Assembly: GCF_019802045.1 (NCBI RefSeq)
Contig: NZ_JAHVHU010000008.1
Span: 1-64,000 of the forward strand
Length of the DNA: 64,000 nucleotides
Source of the DNA: Membranihabitans marinus
GTDB lineage: Bacteria; Bacteroidota; Bacteroidia; Chitinophagales; Saprospiraceae
Direction: 5' to 3'
The notes under the pieces were generated by a model. It worked only from the letters and a program-made list of their open reading frames with translations. It ran no database searches and was not told the DNA's origin. Position 1 is the stretch's first letter. Each line of letters starts with the position of its first letter. Below, piece after piece: positions 8,176-17,130 of the stretch. The position numbers and the translations under genes were made by a program.

Positions 8176-8940
8176 TTTCTTGTATTTTCGTGCTTGAGTA
8201 TATCCGATATGAATGCATAGTGACTAGTGATACAAATTTTAATTTCTTAAGGCTATTTGCACTAAGTGTTGCGGGATGGAGGGTAAAGAATTCTGTGGTG
8301 GGAGCAGAGCGGGAGAGCGAGAGGGCTTACACCTGGCCACCCTCGTTCGGGAAAGAATCACGGGTATTAGATTTTGCTCAGCTCATTAGACCTGTTCTTA
8401 TGATTTATCGCGACACAACAGGTAGGTTCTTGGGTATTGTGGGTGATATAAAAGGTGTTAATTGCCACCCTCACGCGCAGTCAAGGGTTGCAGGCAAATT
8501 ACCCAGATCAACGCAGAAATCTACTCGCCAGTGGCAAGGTAAATCTGCGAAAATCACCAAGGCCTGCCCATACGGGCCCATACTGGGGCAGGAAATTTAG
8601 TATTAGGCATTTAGTTCTTCAAGCACTAGAGCCGTTTTGTTATTAATGAAGCGCGGTTCACGTAATCTAGAACGGGTTTCTGAGATCTGATACCAGGAGG
8701 TTAGAGCTCTATCTCTTACAAACAAACAGAGCTAAATTCTGTCTGGTTTCTTTATTTTGCATTATCGTGTTCATGTGGTCTCCATTTTTCCGACATAATG
8801 AATGAAGCAGGTGCATCCGAGCTTCGGACACAGAGTAGTATGTAAAAGGGTGAGCACACCGGATGCGGACATGCATGCCAGAGACACAGAAGGTAGTTTA
8901 GGTACATTCCGACATTCTCCAAAATTAGTTTCTTCTTTTC
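8176..8940. other. Long gene-free stretch of patchwork repeats before atpB
   Basis: A 136-codon frame at 8190-8600 has no signal, domain or composition suggesting a protein. The stretch holds inverted repeats such as CCTGCCC...GGGGCAGG at 8566-8592, a second copy of the possible attachment repeat at 8655-8670, and GAGGTTAGAGCTC at 8698-8710, which resembles GAGGTCAGAGCTC at 5664-5676. Confidence 0.45.
8655..8670 (+). repeat. Imperfect direct repeat, right copy (possible attachment site)
   Basis: GGTTCACGTAATCTAG, 14 of 16 identical to 5728-5743 in the same orientation. The 2.9 kb between the copies holds the recombinase, the lipoprotein and the small membrane protein. Confidence 0.3.
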
Positions 8941-8972
8941 TTTGCCTAGTAAAGGGATTAATCCTATCTTTG
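8941..8972 (+). promoter_or_regulatory. Promoter of the ATP synthase operon
   Basis: TTTG at 8941-8944 and TATCTTTG at 8965-8972 are separated by 20 bases, a textbook Bacteroidota -33/-7 pair. Transcription should start near 8979, about 24 bases before the chosen atpB start, and therefore downstream of the longer in-frame extension that opens at 8802. Confidence 0.75.
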
Positions 8973-9002
8973 CCCCATCTTTTAAAAAGCGCTACTATAA
9001 CG

Positions 9003-10241
9003 ATGCCTATGAGCCGTCAATTGACCTTAAAAATCAGTCTGTTTCTCCTCGTTTTAGCAGGAATCCTGGGTCCTCAAATGGGATTCACACAGGATCACCA
9101 CATCGATTCCGATGAAAAGGACTTGACGGAGGAAGGATATGATCCGACCAATACGACATTGCATCATATTTCTGATCAGAATGTGTATTCACTTGGATTT
9201 GCACAGATCCCGTTACCGATGATTCTTTATGCCCCGGAGGATGGGTTGAAAATGTTCTCCAGTGGCAAATTTGGTATAGGGCATCATGGGAATGGTCATT
9301 ACGCAGTGGATCGGTACGTATTGGTGGAAGGTGTTGTGCGACGAATTACCGATAAAAGTTTTCCCGGTGGCAAAGTAGCGTTAGAAGACCATCCATATAC
9401 TTTTCAAACCGAATCGAAAGAGGATGGTGCCGATGCAGAAGTCGTCTATTTGTCGCACAATGGTAATACGTACCGCTTAGATAATAAATCTACCCTGGAC
9501 GGAGGGGTGCTCGGAGGCGGACTGACGTCCTTTTATGATTTCTCTATTACTAAAAATATAGTGACAATGGTCGTGGCCATGTTGCTGTTGCTCTGGGTGT
9601 TTTTAAAGTCAGCGCGACGGTACAAGGACAATCCGCTGCAGGCCCCTAAAGGGATCCAGTCGTTTTTGGAGCCCATTTTTATATTCATCAGAGATGAGGT
9701 GGCTAAGCCATTTTTGGGGGCAGCTTATTTGAAATACCTTCCTTTTTTGATGACTTTGTTTTTTCTGATACTGACTTTGAATTTTATTGGTCAGATCCCT
9801 TTTATCGGAAATCCCAACGTGACGGGTAATCTTACGTTTACCCTGGCTTTGGCCTTTGTGACTTTTATCGTAGTGAATATCAACGGGACGAAAGCTTACT
9901 GGCAGCATACGTTTTGGATGCCCGGGGTTCCGACCTTTGTGAAGCCGATCATGTCTGTGGTGGAGTTTATCGGGTTGTTTTTGAAGCCCATCGTATTGAC
10001 TTTGCGTTTGGCTGCGAATATCACGGCGGGGCACATTATGATCGTGATCTTCGTCAGTTTGCTGTTTATATTTAATAATGCCGGTCAAAATATGGCTGGT
10101 TCCGCACCTGGGTTGTTGCTTTCATCTGTATTGGCCATGTTTATGATGGCGCTGGAGATTATAGTATCCTTGGTTCAAGCGTTCGTGTTCACCATATTGT
10201 CAGCATCTTATATCGGAGCTGCGATTGAAGAAGCACATTGA
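9003..10241 (+). CDS. atpB: F1Fo ATP synthase subunit a
   Basis: Subunit a forms the proton half-channels against the c-ring in the inner membrane. The start at 9003 (MPMSRQLTLKISLFLLVLAG) is chosen because the promoter lies at 8941-8972, so the open frame upstream to 8802 is not transcribed from it; 9009 is an alternative. The result is 412 residues, long for subunit a: Bacteroidota members carry a signal-like N-terminus and a periplasmic insert of about 150 residues (here His/Asp-rich, DHHIDSDEKDLTEEG) before the canonical membrane domain. The essential Arg is in LKPIVLTLRLAANITAGH, and conserved helices follow to the C-terminus. It leads atpB-E-F-H-A-G. Confidence 0.95.
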   Translation: MPMSRQLTLKISLFLLVLAGILGPQMGFTQDHHIDSDEKDLTEEGYDPTNTTLHHISDQNVYSLGFAQIPLPMILYAPEDGLKMFSSGKFGIGHHGNGHYAVDRYVLVEGVVRRITDKSFPGGKVALEDHPYTFQTESKEDGADAEVVYLSHNGNTYRLDNKSTLDGGVLGGGLTSFYDFSITKNIVTMVVAMLLLLWVFLKSARRYKDNPLQAPKGIQSFLEPIFIFIRDEVAKPFLGAAYLKYLPFLMTLFFLILTLNFIGQIPFIGNPNVTGNLTFTLALAFVTFIVVNINGTKAYWQHTFWMPGVPTFVKPIMSVVEFIGLFLKPIVLTLRLAANITAGHIMIVIFVSLLFIFNNAGQNMAGSAPGLLLSSVLAMFMMALEIIVSLVQAFVFTILSASYIGAAIEEAH

Positions 10242-10262
10242 TATATAAAAATTTGGATTTAA

Positions 10263-10493
<231 letters not shown>

Positions 10494-10513
10494 GCAGGTA
10501 CAGAAATTGAGAA

Positions 10514-10551
10514 AAGGTAGTTTATACTGCGATTGGCAGATAAACTACCTT
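10514..10551 (+). promoter_or_regulatory. Stable intercistronic hairpin between atpE and atpF
   Basis: AAGGTAGTTTAT (10514-10525) pairs perfectly with ATAAACTACCTT (10540-10551), and inside it CTGC pairs with GCAG around GATTG, for 16 pairs with one unpaired A. What follows is TATTTTGAAAAAAAG rather than a T-run, so it is a weak terminator at best. A partial terminator or a 3' shield that raises atpE message over atpF fits the need for many c subunits per complex. Confidence 0.7.
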
Positions 10552-10578
10552 ATTTTGAAAAAAAGTTAACCACCAGAT

Positions 10579-11091
10579 ATGTTCGTATTAGCTGAATTTA
10601 ATATCCTTCGACCGGAACCGGGTTTGTTTTTCTGGTCGCTTTTGTTCTTTTTGATTTTCTGGTTCTTGATCGCAAAATTTGCGTTCAAACCCATTGCAAA
10701 TGCACTGGTCAAAAGGGAAAACCACATCCAGGATGCATTGCTTGATGCCAGTAAGGCAAAGGAAGAATTGCGTCGCATACAAGAAGAAAACACCAGGATG
10801 ATGGATGAAGCACGAGTACTACGTGCAGAACTTATCAAAGAGGCTAAGCTGCAAAGCAGTAAAATGATCGAAGATGCCAAAGAGAAAGCCAAGGAAGACG
10901 CCCGCGCGATCGTGGCACAGGCTAATGTGGAAATCGAGAATCAAAAGAAAGCAGCCTTGCGCGATGTGAAGAATCAGGTGACGGCATTGGCACTGGAAGT
11001 GTCCGAGCTGGTCATGAAGAAAAATCTGTCCGAAGATAAAGAACAGGTACAACTGGTCAATGAATTGGTGGACGATATTCATTTATCATAA
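10579..11091 (+). CDS. atpF: F1Fo ATP synthase subunit b
   Basis: Subunit b is the peripheral stalk that holds F1 static against the rotor. The 170 residues show an N-terminal membrane helix (about 12-32, LFFWSLLFFLIFWFLIAKFA) followed by a long Lys/Glu/Ala-rich amphipathic helix to the C-terminus, the standard fold and length. The start at 10579 is 27 bases beyond the atpE-atpF hairpin. atpH follows after 12 bases. No duplicated b' gene is seen. Confidence 0.95.
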   Translation: MFVLAEFNILRPEPGLFFWSLLFFLIFWFLIAKFAFKPIANALVKRENHIQDALLDASKAKEELRRIQEENTRMMDEARVLRAELIKEAKLQSSKMIEDAKEKAKEDARAIVAQANVEIENQKKAALRDVKNQVTALALEVSELVMKKNLSEDKEQVQLVNELVDDIHLS

Positions 11092-11103
11092 CAGAATAGT
11101 ATA

Positions 11104-11643
11104 ATGGCATCAGTACGTGTAGCAGAACGGTATTCCAGGTCTCTATTGGATCTGGCTATTGAAACCTCCAAGGTGGATCAAGTCTTCGATGATATGACGC
11201 TTTTCAAAGGATCATTAGCATCACGGGATTTGGCCAACCTTTTATTGAACCCCACTGTCCGGGGCGAGAAGAAGAATGCCATTTTACAAAAAATATTTGC
11301 TGACGCATGGTCGCCATTGACTTTGAAGTTCGTAGAAGTCGTTACGCGAAAAGGGCGGGAGGATGTTTTGCCCGATATGGTGGATACCTTTTTTCAGCAG
11401 TACAATGAATACAAAGGAATAACCCAGGTGGTCGTGACTTCTGCAAAACCATTGGATGCAAAAACACTGGATCGAATTAAAGAAAAAGTCAAAGCGTCCG
11501 GTACGACCAAACCAAACATCGAAATCCAAACCAAGGTCGACCCAAATCTTATTGGTGGATTTATACTGGAATACAACAACAAACAATACGATGCTTCAGT
11601 AAGAGGCAAACTGAATAAACTAAAACAAAAGCTGGTAAATTAA
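11104..11643 (+). CDS. atpH: F1Fo ATP synthase subunit delta
   Basis: Delta caps the F1 head and joins it to the b stalk. The 179 residues fit the OSCP/delta family: an N-terminal helical domain opening with VAERYSRSLLDLAIE and a C-terminal region with the family signature near IGGFILEYNNKQYDASVRGKL. It lies between atpF and atpA with short spacers of 12 and 26 bases. Nothing unusual is visible. Confidence 0.95.
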   Translation: MASVRVAERYSRSLLDLAIETSKVDQVFDDMTLFKGSLASRDLANLLLNPTVRGEKKNAILQKIFADAWSPLTLKFVEVVTRKGREDVLPDMVDTFFQQYNEYKGITQVVVTSAKPLDAKTLDRIKEKVKASGTTKPNIEIQTKVDPNLIGGFILEYNNKQYDASVRGKLNKLKQKLVN

Positions 11644-11669
11644 TACCAGAGTACAAAATTTTTTAAGTT

Positions 11670-13253
11670 ATGGCGAATATAAAACCTGATGAAATTTCCG
11701 CGATTATCAAGCAAGAGCTTTCTGGTGCTAAAACCGAAGCGGAATTGCAAGAAGTTGGAACCGTATTGTCGGTAGGGGATGGTATCGCCCGGATTTATGG
11801 ATTGAACAGTGTCCAGGCGGGGGAATTGGTGGAATTTGAATCCGGAACTCAGGCGATTGCTTTGAACCTGGAGGAAGACAACGTGGGGGTTGTACTTTTG
11901 GGTGAAGGCGATGATATTATTGAAGGTTCCAGTGCGAAAAGAACTGGCTTGATCGCTTCGATTAACGTGGGAGAAGGTTTACTCGGCCGGGTCATTAATC
12001 CGCTTGGGGAACCCATTGACGGAAAAGGACCGATCGAAGGGACTTCTTATAATATGCCTCTGGAGCGTAAAGCCCCTGGTGTGATCTATCGTCAACCGGT
12101 ATCTGAACCACTCCAAACAGGAATTAAAGCGATTGACTCGATGATTCCCATCGGTCGTGGACAGCGGGAATTGATTATTGGGGACCGAGGTACAGGTAAG
12201 ACTGCCATCGCGATTGATACCATTATCAATCAAAAAGAATTTTATGACCGCGGCGAACCGGTTTATTGTATTTATGTCGCATCAGGACAGAAATCGTCTA
12301 CCGTGGCTCAGGTTGCCAAGGTATTGGAAGAAAAAGGTGCTTTGGCTTATACCGTTATCGTCAGTGCTTCAGCTGCCGATCCGGCTCCCATGCAGTTTTA
12401 TGCGCCATTCGCCGGCGCTGCTATCGGGGAGTTTTTCCGCGATACAGGACGACCAGCACTGATCGTGTATGATGATTTATCCAAGCAAGCGGTGGCTTAT
12501 CGTGAAGTGTCTTTGTTGCTTCGACGACCGCCCGGACGTGAGGCATATCCTGGTGATGTGTTTTATCTCCACTCGCGCTTATTGGAACGGGCTGCAAAGG
12601 TGATTGATAATGATGAAATCGCCCAAAATATGAATGACCTGCCTCAGTCTCTGGTGGATGCCGGACTGGTCAAAGGCGGTGGATCATTGACCGCATTGCC
12701 CATCATTGAAACACAGGCTGGTGACGTTTCTGCTTACATTCCGACCAACGTGATTTCAATTACGGACGGACAGATTTTCCTCGAAACAAATCTATTTAAC
12801 TCAGGAATCAAGCCCGCCATCAACGTAGGTATCTCTGTATCCCGGGTAGGGGGATCGGCTCAGATCAAGTCCATGAAGAAAGTATCTGGTACGTTGAAAC
12901 TGGATCAGGCACAATTCCGTGAGTTGGAGGCTTTTGCAAAATTTGGGTCAGATTTGGATCCGGCCACACAATCTGTATTGGATAAAGGAGCACGTAACGT
13001 TGAAATCCTGAAGCAGGATCAATACGCTCCGGTACCTGTTGGTGAGCAGGTCGCGATCATTTATCTGGGAACGAACAATCTTTTGCGTCGCGTAGCTGTG
13101 GATAAAGTTCAGGAATTTGAAGCAGAGTTTTTATCACAAATGCGATCCGCTCATCCTGAAATACTTGAGAATTTCCGAAATGGCAAATTGCTGGATGAAG
13201 ATATTGATAAAATGAAAAATCTGGTCGCAGATATTGAAACCATGTTTGGGTAA
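11670..13253 (+). CDS. atpA: F1Fo ATP synthase subunit alpha
   Basis: Alpha is the non-catalytic nucleotide-binding subunit of the F1 hexamer. The 527 residues contain the N-terminal beta-barrel domain, the P-loop GDRGTGKT at 171-178, the conserved [20 protein letters not shown] stretch with the nucleotide-binding core, and the helical C-terminal domain. Length and motifs match typical bacterial alpha chains. It is the fifth gene of the operon; atpG follows after 34 bases. The partner beta and epsilon genes (atpD, atpC) are not in this window, consistent with the split atp arrangement common in Bacteroidota. Confidence 0.98.
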   Translation: MANIKPDEISAIIKQELSGAKTEAELQEVGTVLSVGDGIARIYGLNSVQAGELVEFESGTQAIALNLEEDNVGVVLLGEGDDIIEGSSAKRTGLIASINVGEGLLGRVINPLGEPIDGKGPIEGTSYNMPLERKAPGVIYRQPVSEPLQTGIKAIDSMIPIGRGQRELIIGDRGTGKTAIAIDTIINQKEFYDRGEPVYCIYVASGQKSSTVAQVAKVLEEKGALAYTVIVSASAADPAPMQFYAPFAGAAIGEFFRDTGRPALIVYDDLSKQAVAYREVSLLLRRPPGREAYPGDVFYLHSRLLERAAKVIDNDEIAQNMNDLPQSLVDAGLVKGGGSLTALPIIETQAGDVSAYIPTNVISITDGQIFLETNLFNSGIKPAINVGISVSRVGGSAQIKSMKKVSGTLKLDQAQFRELEAFAKFGSDLDPATQSVLDKGARNVEILKQDQYAPVPVGEQVAIIYLGTNNLLRRVAVDKVQEFEAEFLSQMRSAHPEILENFRNGKLLDEDIDKMKNLVADIETMFG

Positions 13254-13287
13254 GGTTTTTTAAGAATTTAGATATAAATACGCATCG

Positions 13288-14196
13288 ATGGGAGCTAATT
13301 TAAAAGAAGTACGGGAAAGAATCAGTTCGGTGATCAATACACAGAAGAGCACCAGGGCTATGAAAATGGTGTCGGCATCCAAACTCCGCCGCGCACAAGA
13401 TGCGATTACCCGCCTGCGACCGTATTCTGAGAAACTGGATCACATCATGCGCAACATTCTATCCAATATGGACGAGGATGTGAATAATCAATTCAGCAGC
13501 ACCAAAGAACCTGAGAAAATATTAATCGTGTTAATCACCTCTAGCCGGGGTCTGGCCGGAGCGTTTAACTCCAACCTGATCAAACAAACCGTGCACCTGA
13601 TCAAGAACACCTTTGCAGAACAAGTGAGTCAGGGACAGGTAGAAATACTTTCGATCGGTAAGAAGGGGGCGGATTACATCAAAAAGAATTTTCCGGAGAT
13701 CCCGTTGAATACGGATTATATCAACCTTTTTGAAGACCTCGATTATCAGAATTTGATGCGGGTTTCTCAGGAATTGATGGATCGATTTTTGGATGAGAAG
13801 GTCGATCGGATTGAAGTAGTATATAGCAAGTTTAAAAACGCAGCTGTTCAGATTCCCAGTGCTTCACGATTTTTGCCAGTGCGTAAATTGTCTGGCATCA
13901 GCCGGCAGGAGATTCAATCGGATGGCAACTATCGGGCGGATTATATCTTTGAACCTGATCAAAATACTGTTTTAGAGCAGTTGATCCCATCGATATTACA
14001 CATCAAGTTCCAGAAGTATATTCTGGATACGCATGCAGCAGAACATGGCGCACGTATGACGGCGATGGATCAGGCTACAGAAAATGCAGATGATCTACTC
14101 AAAGATCTTCGCATCAGCTTTAACAAAGCCCGTCAGGAAGCCATCACCAATGAAATTTCTGAAATCGTAGGTGGCGTGGCAGCCCTTCAAGGATAG
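13288..14196 (+). CDS. atpG: F1Fo ATP synthase subunit gamma
   Basis: Gamma is the central rotor shaft. The 302 residues begin with the conserved helix KEVRERISSVINTQKSTRAMKMVSASKL (listed here in two parts: KEVRERISSV and TRAMKMVSASKL) and end with the C-terminal helix that includes the family signature ARMTAMDQATENADDLL and the FNKARQEAITNEISEIVGG tail. The middle Rossmann-like domain is present. It is the last gene of the cluster; a hairpin at 14257-14294 may end the transcript, facing the convergent DUF2147 gene. Confidence 0.97.
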   Translation: MGANLKEVRERISSVINTQKSTRAMKMVSASKLRRAQDAITRLRPYSEKLDHIMRNILSNMDEDVNNQFSSTKEPEKILIVLITSSRGLAGAFNSNLIKQTVHLIKNTFAEQVSQGQVEILSIGKKGADYIKKNFPEIPLNTDYINLFEDLDYQNLMRVSQELMDRFLDEKVDRIEVVYSKFKNAAVQIPSASRFLPVRKLSGISRQEIQSDGNYRADYIFEPDQNTVLEQLIPSILHIKFQKYILDTHAAEHGARMTAMDQATENADDLLKDLRISFNKARQEAITNEISEIVGGVAALQG

Positions 14197-14256
14197 TTGA
14201 TCATTGGTGGTTAAAGATTGATGGTCGATTCGAGTCTGCTCAGCCATTAAGATTTT

Positions 14257-14318
14257 ACGGTAGAGTACTGTAGCTTGAGCAGTATACTTACCGTCAAGAC
14301 CCGTCTCCTTTTTTAAAT
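14257..14318 (+). terminator. Possible terminator after atpG
   Basis: ACGGTA...TACCGT with an inner AGTACTG/CAGTATACT pairing forms an imperfect hairpin at 14257-14294. A T-run comes only after about 14 more bases (14309-14314), so termination is plausible but not canonical. Confidence 0.35.
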
Positions 14319-14393
14319 TACGGTGTAGAAGAACGAAACTCCAGTAGATCAATACTGGCGCCTAATTTATCAATTATATTCCAGAATTATTAT

Positions 14394-14822
14394 TTAACGA
14401 AGCCGTCTCCATGTCTGTGTCCTTCCGATCAATGATATACCAAAGCTAGCTCTTACTTTAAGGGTGTTTGGATCATCCAACCAAATACTGCAAGAGTATT
14501 GCCGACCCGATTTTGGATCGAGTAGCCTACCTCCGGACCAGTATTTATTTCCTGTGGGTTTGACATCTGTGATCAGAGTGACACCTTTCAGAGGTTTATC
14601 CTTGAGGTCGCCAGAGCAACCTTCGCATGTACGTACCCGGGCTTCCGGTAATAGCTTTAGGACTTTCCCATACAACATACCATTTTCCTTAAAAATTTTG
14701 ACGTGAGCAATATCAACATTGCGTTTGTCATCTATGGTTACCCATGTTCCTTCGGGAGACTGGGCTAAAGTGACGACAATGGAAGATAATGATATAACGA
14801 GAATGGTGATGTACTTTGTCAT
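14394..14822 (-). CDS. Secreted DUF2147 protein
   Basis: A 142-residue protein with an N-terminal signal peptide (MTKYITILVISLSSIVVTLAQ) and the DUF2147 pattern: GTWVTIDDK near the start, KIFKENGMLYGKV, the Cys pair in RTCEGCSGDL, a GVTLITDV stretch, GGRLLDPKSGRQYSCSIWL and a terminal TQTWRRL. Members form a lipocalin-like periplasmic barrel; no biochemical role is established. It is convergent with atpG and probably monocistronic. Confidence 0.85.
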   Translation of the reverse strand: MTKYITILVISLSSIVVTLAQSPEGTWVTIDDKRNVDIAHVKIFKENGMLYGKVLKLLPEARVRTCEGCSGDLKDKPLKGVTLITDVKPTGNKYWSGGRLLDPKSGRQYSCSIWLDDPNTLKVRASFGISLIGRTQTWRRLR

Positions 14823-15204
14823 TGGTGCATTAAATTTGCGGCTTTATGGCGATGGACACATAATATATAACTTAATGGATCTAATTAATAGTATATCTCT
14901 TAGCTTAACACTATATTGTGTTACACCTTTACGCTTGATTTTAGGGCGTGGAAGGAATCCTTTAGTGTCTGCGTTCTTGTTAAGTTGTCAAACCATGGAA
15001 TAAAATATTTTAATTATAAAACCAACTGACTCCTTAATTATATATAAAACAAGCAGGATTTTAAAATTCTTGAGTAATAACGTAATATGATATCTACACC
15101 CTAAAGTAATACCATTTGTAATTGATGATGCTTATGAAAACATTTTCGCCCGAGAGCTGTCCACCTATCGCTTACCGAAGTCCTTATAAATCCGACTAAT
15201 CTTA
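14823..15204. other. AT-rich intergenic stretch upstream of the DUF2147 gene
   Basis: No gene is supported. The left end should carry the DUF2147 promoter. The right end (from about 15185) grades into the repeats that trail proS. A 94-codon frame entering from 14719 is antisense to the DUF2147 gene and has no merit. Confidence 0.4.
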
Positions 15205-15433
15205 GTAAGCTTTTGCGGACACCCGTCTTTTTGATGGTTGCCTGAAGATTAGCTGTCAGAAGTCAATCTTTTTTCATGTGCCATTGAATCCTAGTAATCC
15301 TAGTAAGCTTTTGTGAGCACGCATCTTTTTGATGGTTGCCTGAAGATTAGTTGTCAGATGTCAATATTTTTTCATGTGCCATTGAATCCTACTATCCTTA
15401 TAAATCCTAGTAATCCTAGTAATCCCAGTAATC
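15205..15433 (-). repeat. Two 98-bp degenerate echoes of the proS 3' end with AATCCTAGT minisatellite
   Basis: On the plus strand, 15205-15302 and 15303-15400 start with two near-identical units (period 98). The first 55 or so bases of each resemble the true proS end (15434-15490): GTAAGCTTTTG... against GTACGCTTTCG..., and TTTTTGATGGTTGCCTGA against CTTTTCGAAGGTTTCCCTGA. The units are separated by runs of the 9-mer AATCCTAGT, most regular at 15397-15436, where it abuts and includes the proS stop codon. Confidence 0.75.
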
Positions 15434-16900
15434 CTAGTACGCTTTCGCAAACACCACCCGCCTTTTCGAAGGTTTCCCTGAGATCATATCTGTGCCCTCT
15501 TCTTCCACAGCATTCAAGGGAATACACCGGATGGTGGCTTTGGTGCGTTTTTTAATTTCTTCTTCGGTCTCCGGACTCCCGTCCCAGTGGGCATAGATGA
15601 AGCCCCCTTTTGATTCGATGACCGATTCAAATTCCTCCATGGTATCCACTTCTGTGGTGTGCTCTTTGCGGAACTCCAATGCCCGGCTGAACAAATTATC
15701 CTGGATATCAGATAATAAATTTTCAATGTAATCAGATACACCATTGAGCGAAACAAAGGATTTTTCTTTGGTGTCACGTCGGGCAATCTCGACTTGGTTC
15801 TTTTCAAGGTCACGTTTCCCTATGCCGATCCGGACAGGAACCCCGCGGAGTTCGTGTTCAGCAAATTTGAATCCAACCCGACTTTTGGGGTCATTATCAT
15901 ATTCGACGGTTATATTTTTCGATTTCAGATCATCCATGATTTGATGAGCGACCTCATCTACTTGATCATTGGGTTTAGGGATCGGTACGATCACGACCTG
16001 AATCGGGGCAATTTTGGGTGGGATGATCAAACCATCGTCATCAGAGTGGGTCATGATCAGCGCACCCATCAACCGTGTAGATACACCCCAGGAAGTAGCC
16101 CATACATATTCTTGCTCATTTTCCTCGTTAGCGAATTTTACATCAAACGCTTTGGCAAAATTTTGACCCAAAAAATGAGAAGTACCCGCTTGTAATGCTT
16201 TGCCATCTTGCATCAAAGCCTCTATGGTGTAAGTTTCGAGTGCACCCGCAAACTTTTCGCTATCGGTCTTTGTCCCTCGTAGAACAGGCATTGCCATATA
16301 TTCCTCTGCGAAAGTGGCGTACACCTCGTGCATTTTTTCCGCTTCGCCGATGGCCTCCTGCTTTGTGGCATGAGCGGTATGTCCTTCCTGCCACAGGAAT
16401 TCGGCGGTGCGAAGAAAAAGACGAGTCCGCATCTCCCAGCGAACGACATTGGCCCATTGGTTGATTAAGATGGGTAAGTCCCGGTACGAAGTGATCCAAT
16501 CCCGGTATGAGTTCCAAATAATAGTTTCTGAGGTGGGACGGACGATGAGTTCTTCTTCAAGTTTGGCTTCCGGATCAACTATGATACCATCACCATCCGG
16601 GTTGTTCATCAGGCGATAGTGCGTAACTACGGCGCATTCCTTTGCAAACCCTTCCACATGATCGGCTTCTCGACTTAAAAATGATTTTGGGATAAACAAT
16701 GGAAAATAAGCGTTCATATGTCCCGTTTCCTTGAACATGCGGTCCAGCTGATCGCGCATATTTTCCCAAATGGCAAATCCATAAGGTCTGATCACCATGC
16801 TTCCTCTGACTGCAGAATGCTCTGCAAGCCGGGCTTTTTTTATAATGTCCACGTACCATTGTGAATAATTTTCTGCTCTGGATGCAATCGATTTGGCCAT
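15434..16900 (-). CDS. proS: Prolyl-tRNA synthetase (short, archaeal/eukaryal type)
   Basis: The enzyme charges tRNA-Pro. The 488 residues match the short type without the bacterial editing insertion: class II motif 1 near [16 protein letters not shown], motif 2 near [24 protein letters not shown], motif 3 near [20 protein letters not shown], an anticodon-binding domain (about 285-390) and the C-terminal domain ending FAKAY, a terminal Tyr typical of this type. It is monocistronic. Directly beyond the stop codon lie a 9-bp minisatellite and two degraded copies of the gene's own last ~55 bases. Confidence 0.97.
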   Translation of the reverse strand: MAKSIASRAENYSQWYVDIIKKARLAEHSAVRGSMVIRPYGFAIWENMRDQLDRMFKETGHMNAYFPLFIPKSFLSREADHVEGFAKECAVVTHYRLMNNPDGDGIIVDPEAKLEEELIVRPTSETIIWNSYRDWITSYRDLPILINQWANVVRWEMRTRLFLRTAEFLWQEGHTAHATKQEAIGEAEKMHEVYATFAEEYMAMPVLRGTKTDSEKFAGALETYTIEALMQDGKALQAGTSHFLGQNFAKAFDVKFANEENEQEYVWATSWGVSTRLMGALIMTHSDDDGLIIPPKIAPIQVVIVPIPKPNDQVDEVAHQIMDDLKSKNITVEYDNDPKSRVGFKFAEHELRGVPVRIGIGKRDLEKNQVEIARRDTKEKSFVSLNGVSDYIENLLSDIQDNLFSRALEFRKEHTTEVDTMEEFESVIESKGGFIYAHWDGSPETEEEIKKRTKATIRCIPLNAVEEEGTDMISGKPSKRRVVFAKAY

Positions 16901-17130
16901 ATGATTCGTTGTATATTATAGAGTTATCGAAAATCAGGAATTCCTCATAAATTTTTGTTAATCGTGAAACTATTCGGCCTCATTTTACGTCATATAGATG
17001 AGTGCAAGATAGAACAGATGACAAAAATCGAGTGGACCTCCAGATTTAATGGATTTTAACTAACATTTCGCCTCAAAAGTAATAAATTAGACGAGAGATA
17101 TTTGACAACGCTAAGAAATAAAAATAGATT

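Noticed and set aside
8190-8600. 136-codon plus-strand frame as a gene
   Set aside because: No signal, domain or normal amino-acid pattern; it lies in repeat-rich spacer with inverted repeats.
8802-9002. Longer atpB start
   Set aside because: The promoter at 8941-8972 lies inside the extension, and the residues are not subunit-a-like.
15313-15555. 80-codon frame with NPS repeats
   Set aside because: It is simply the AATCCTAGT minisatellite translated, antisense to the proS end.
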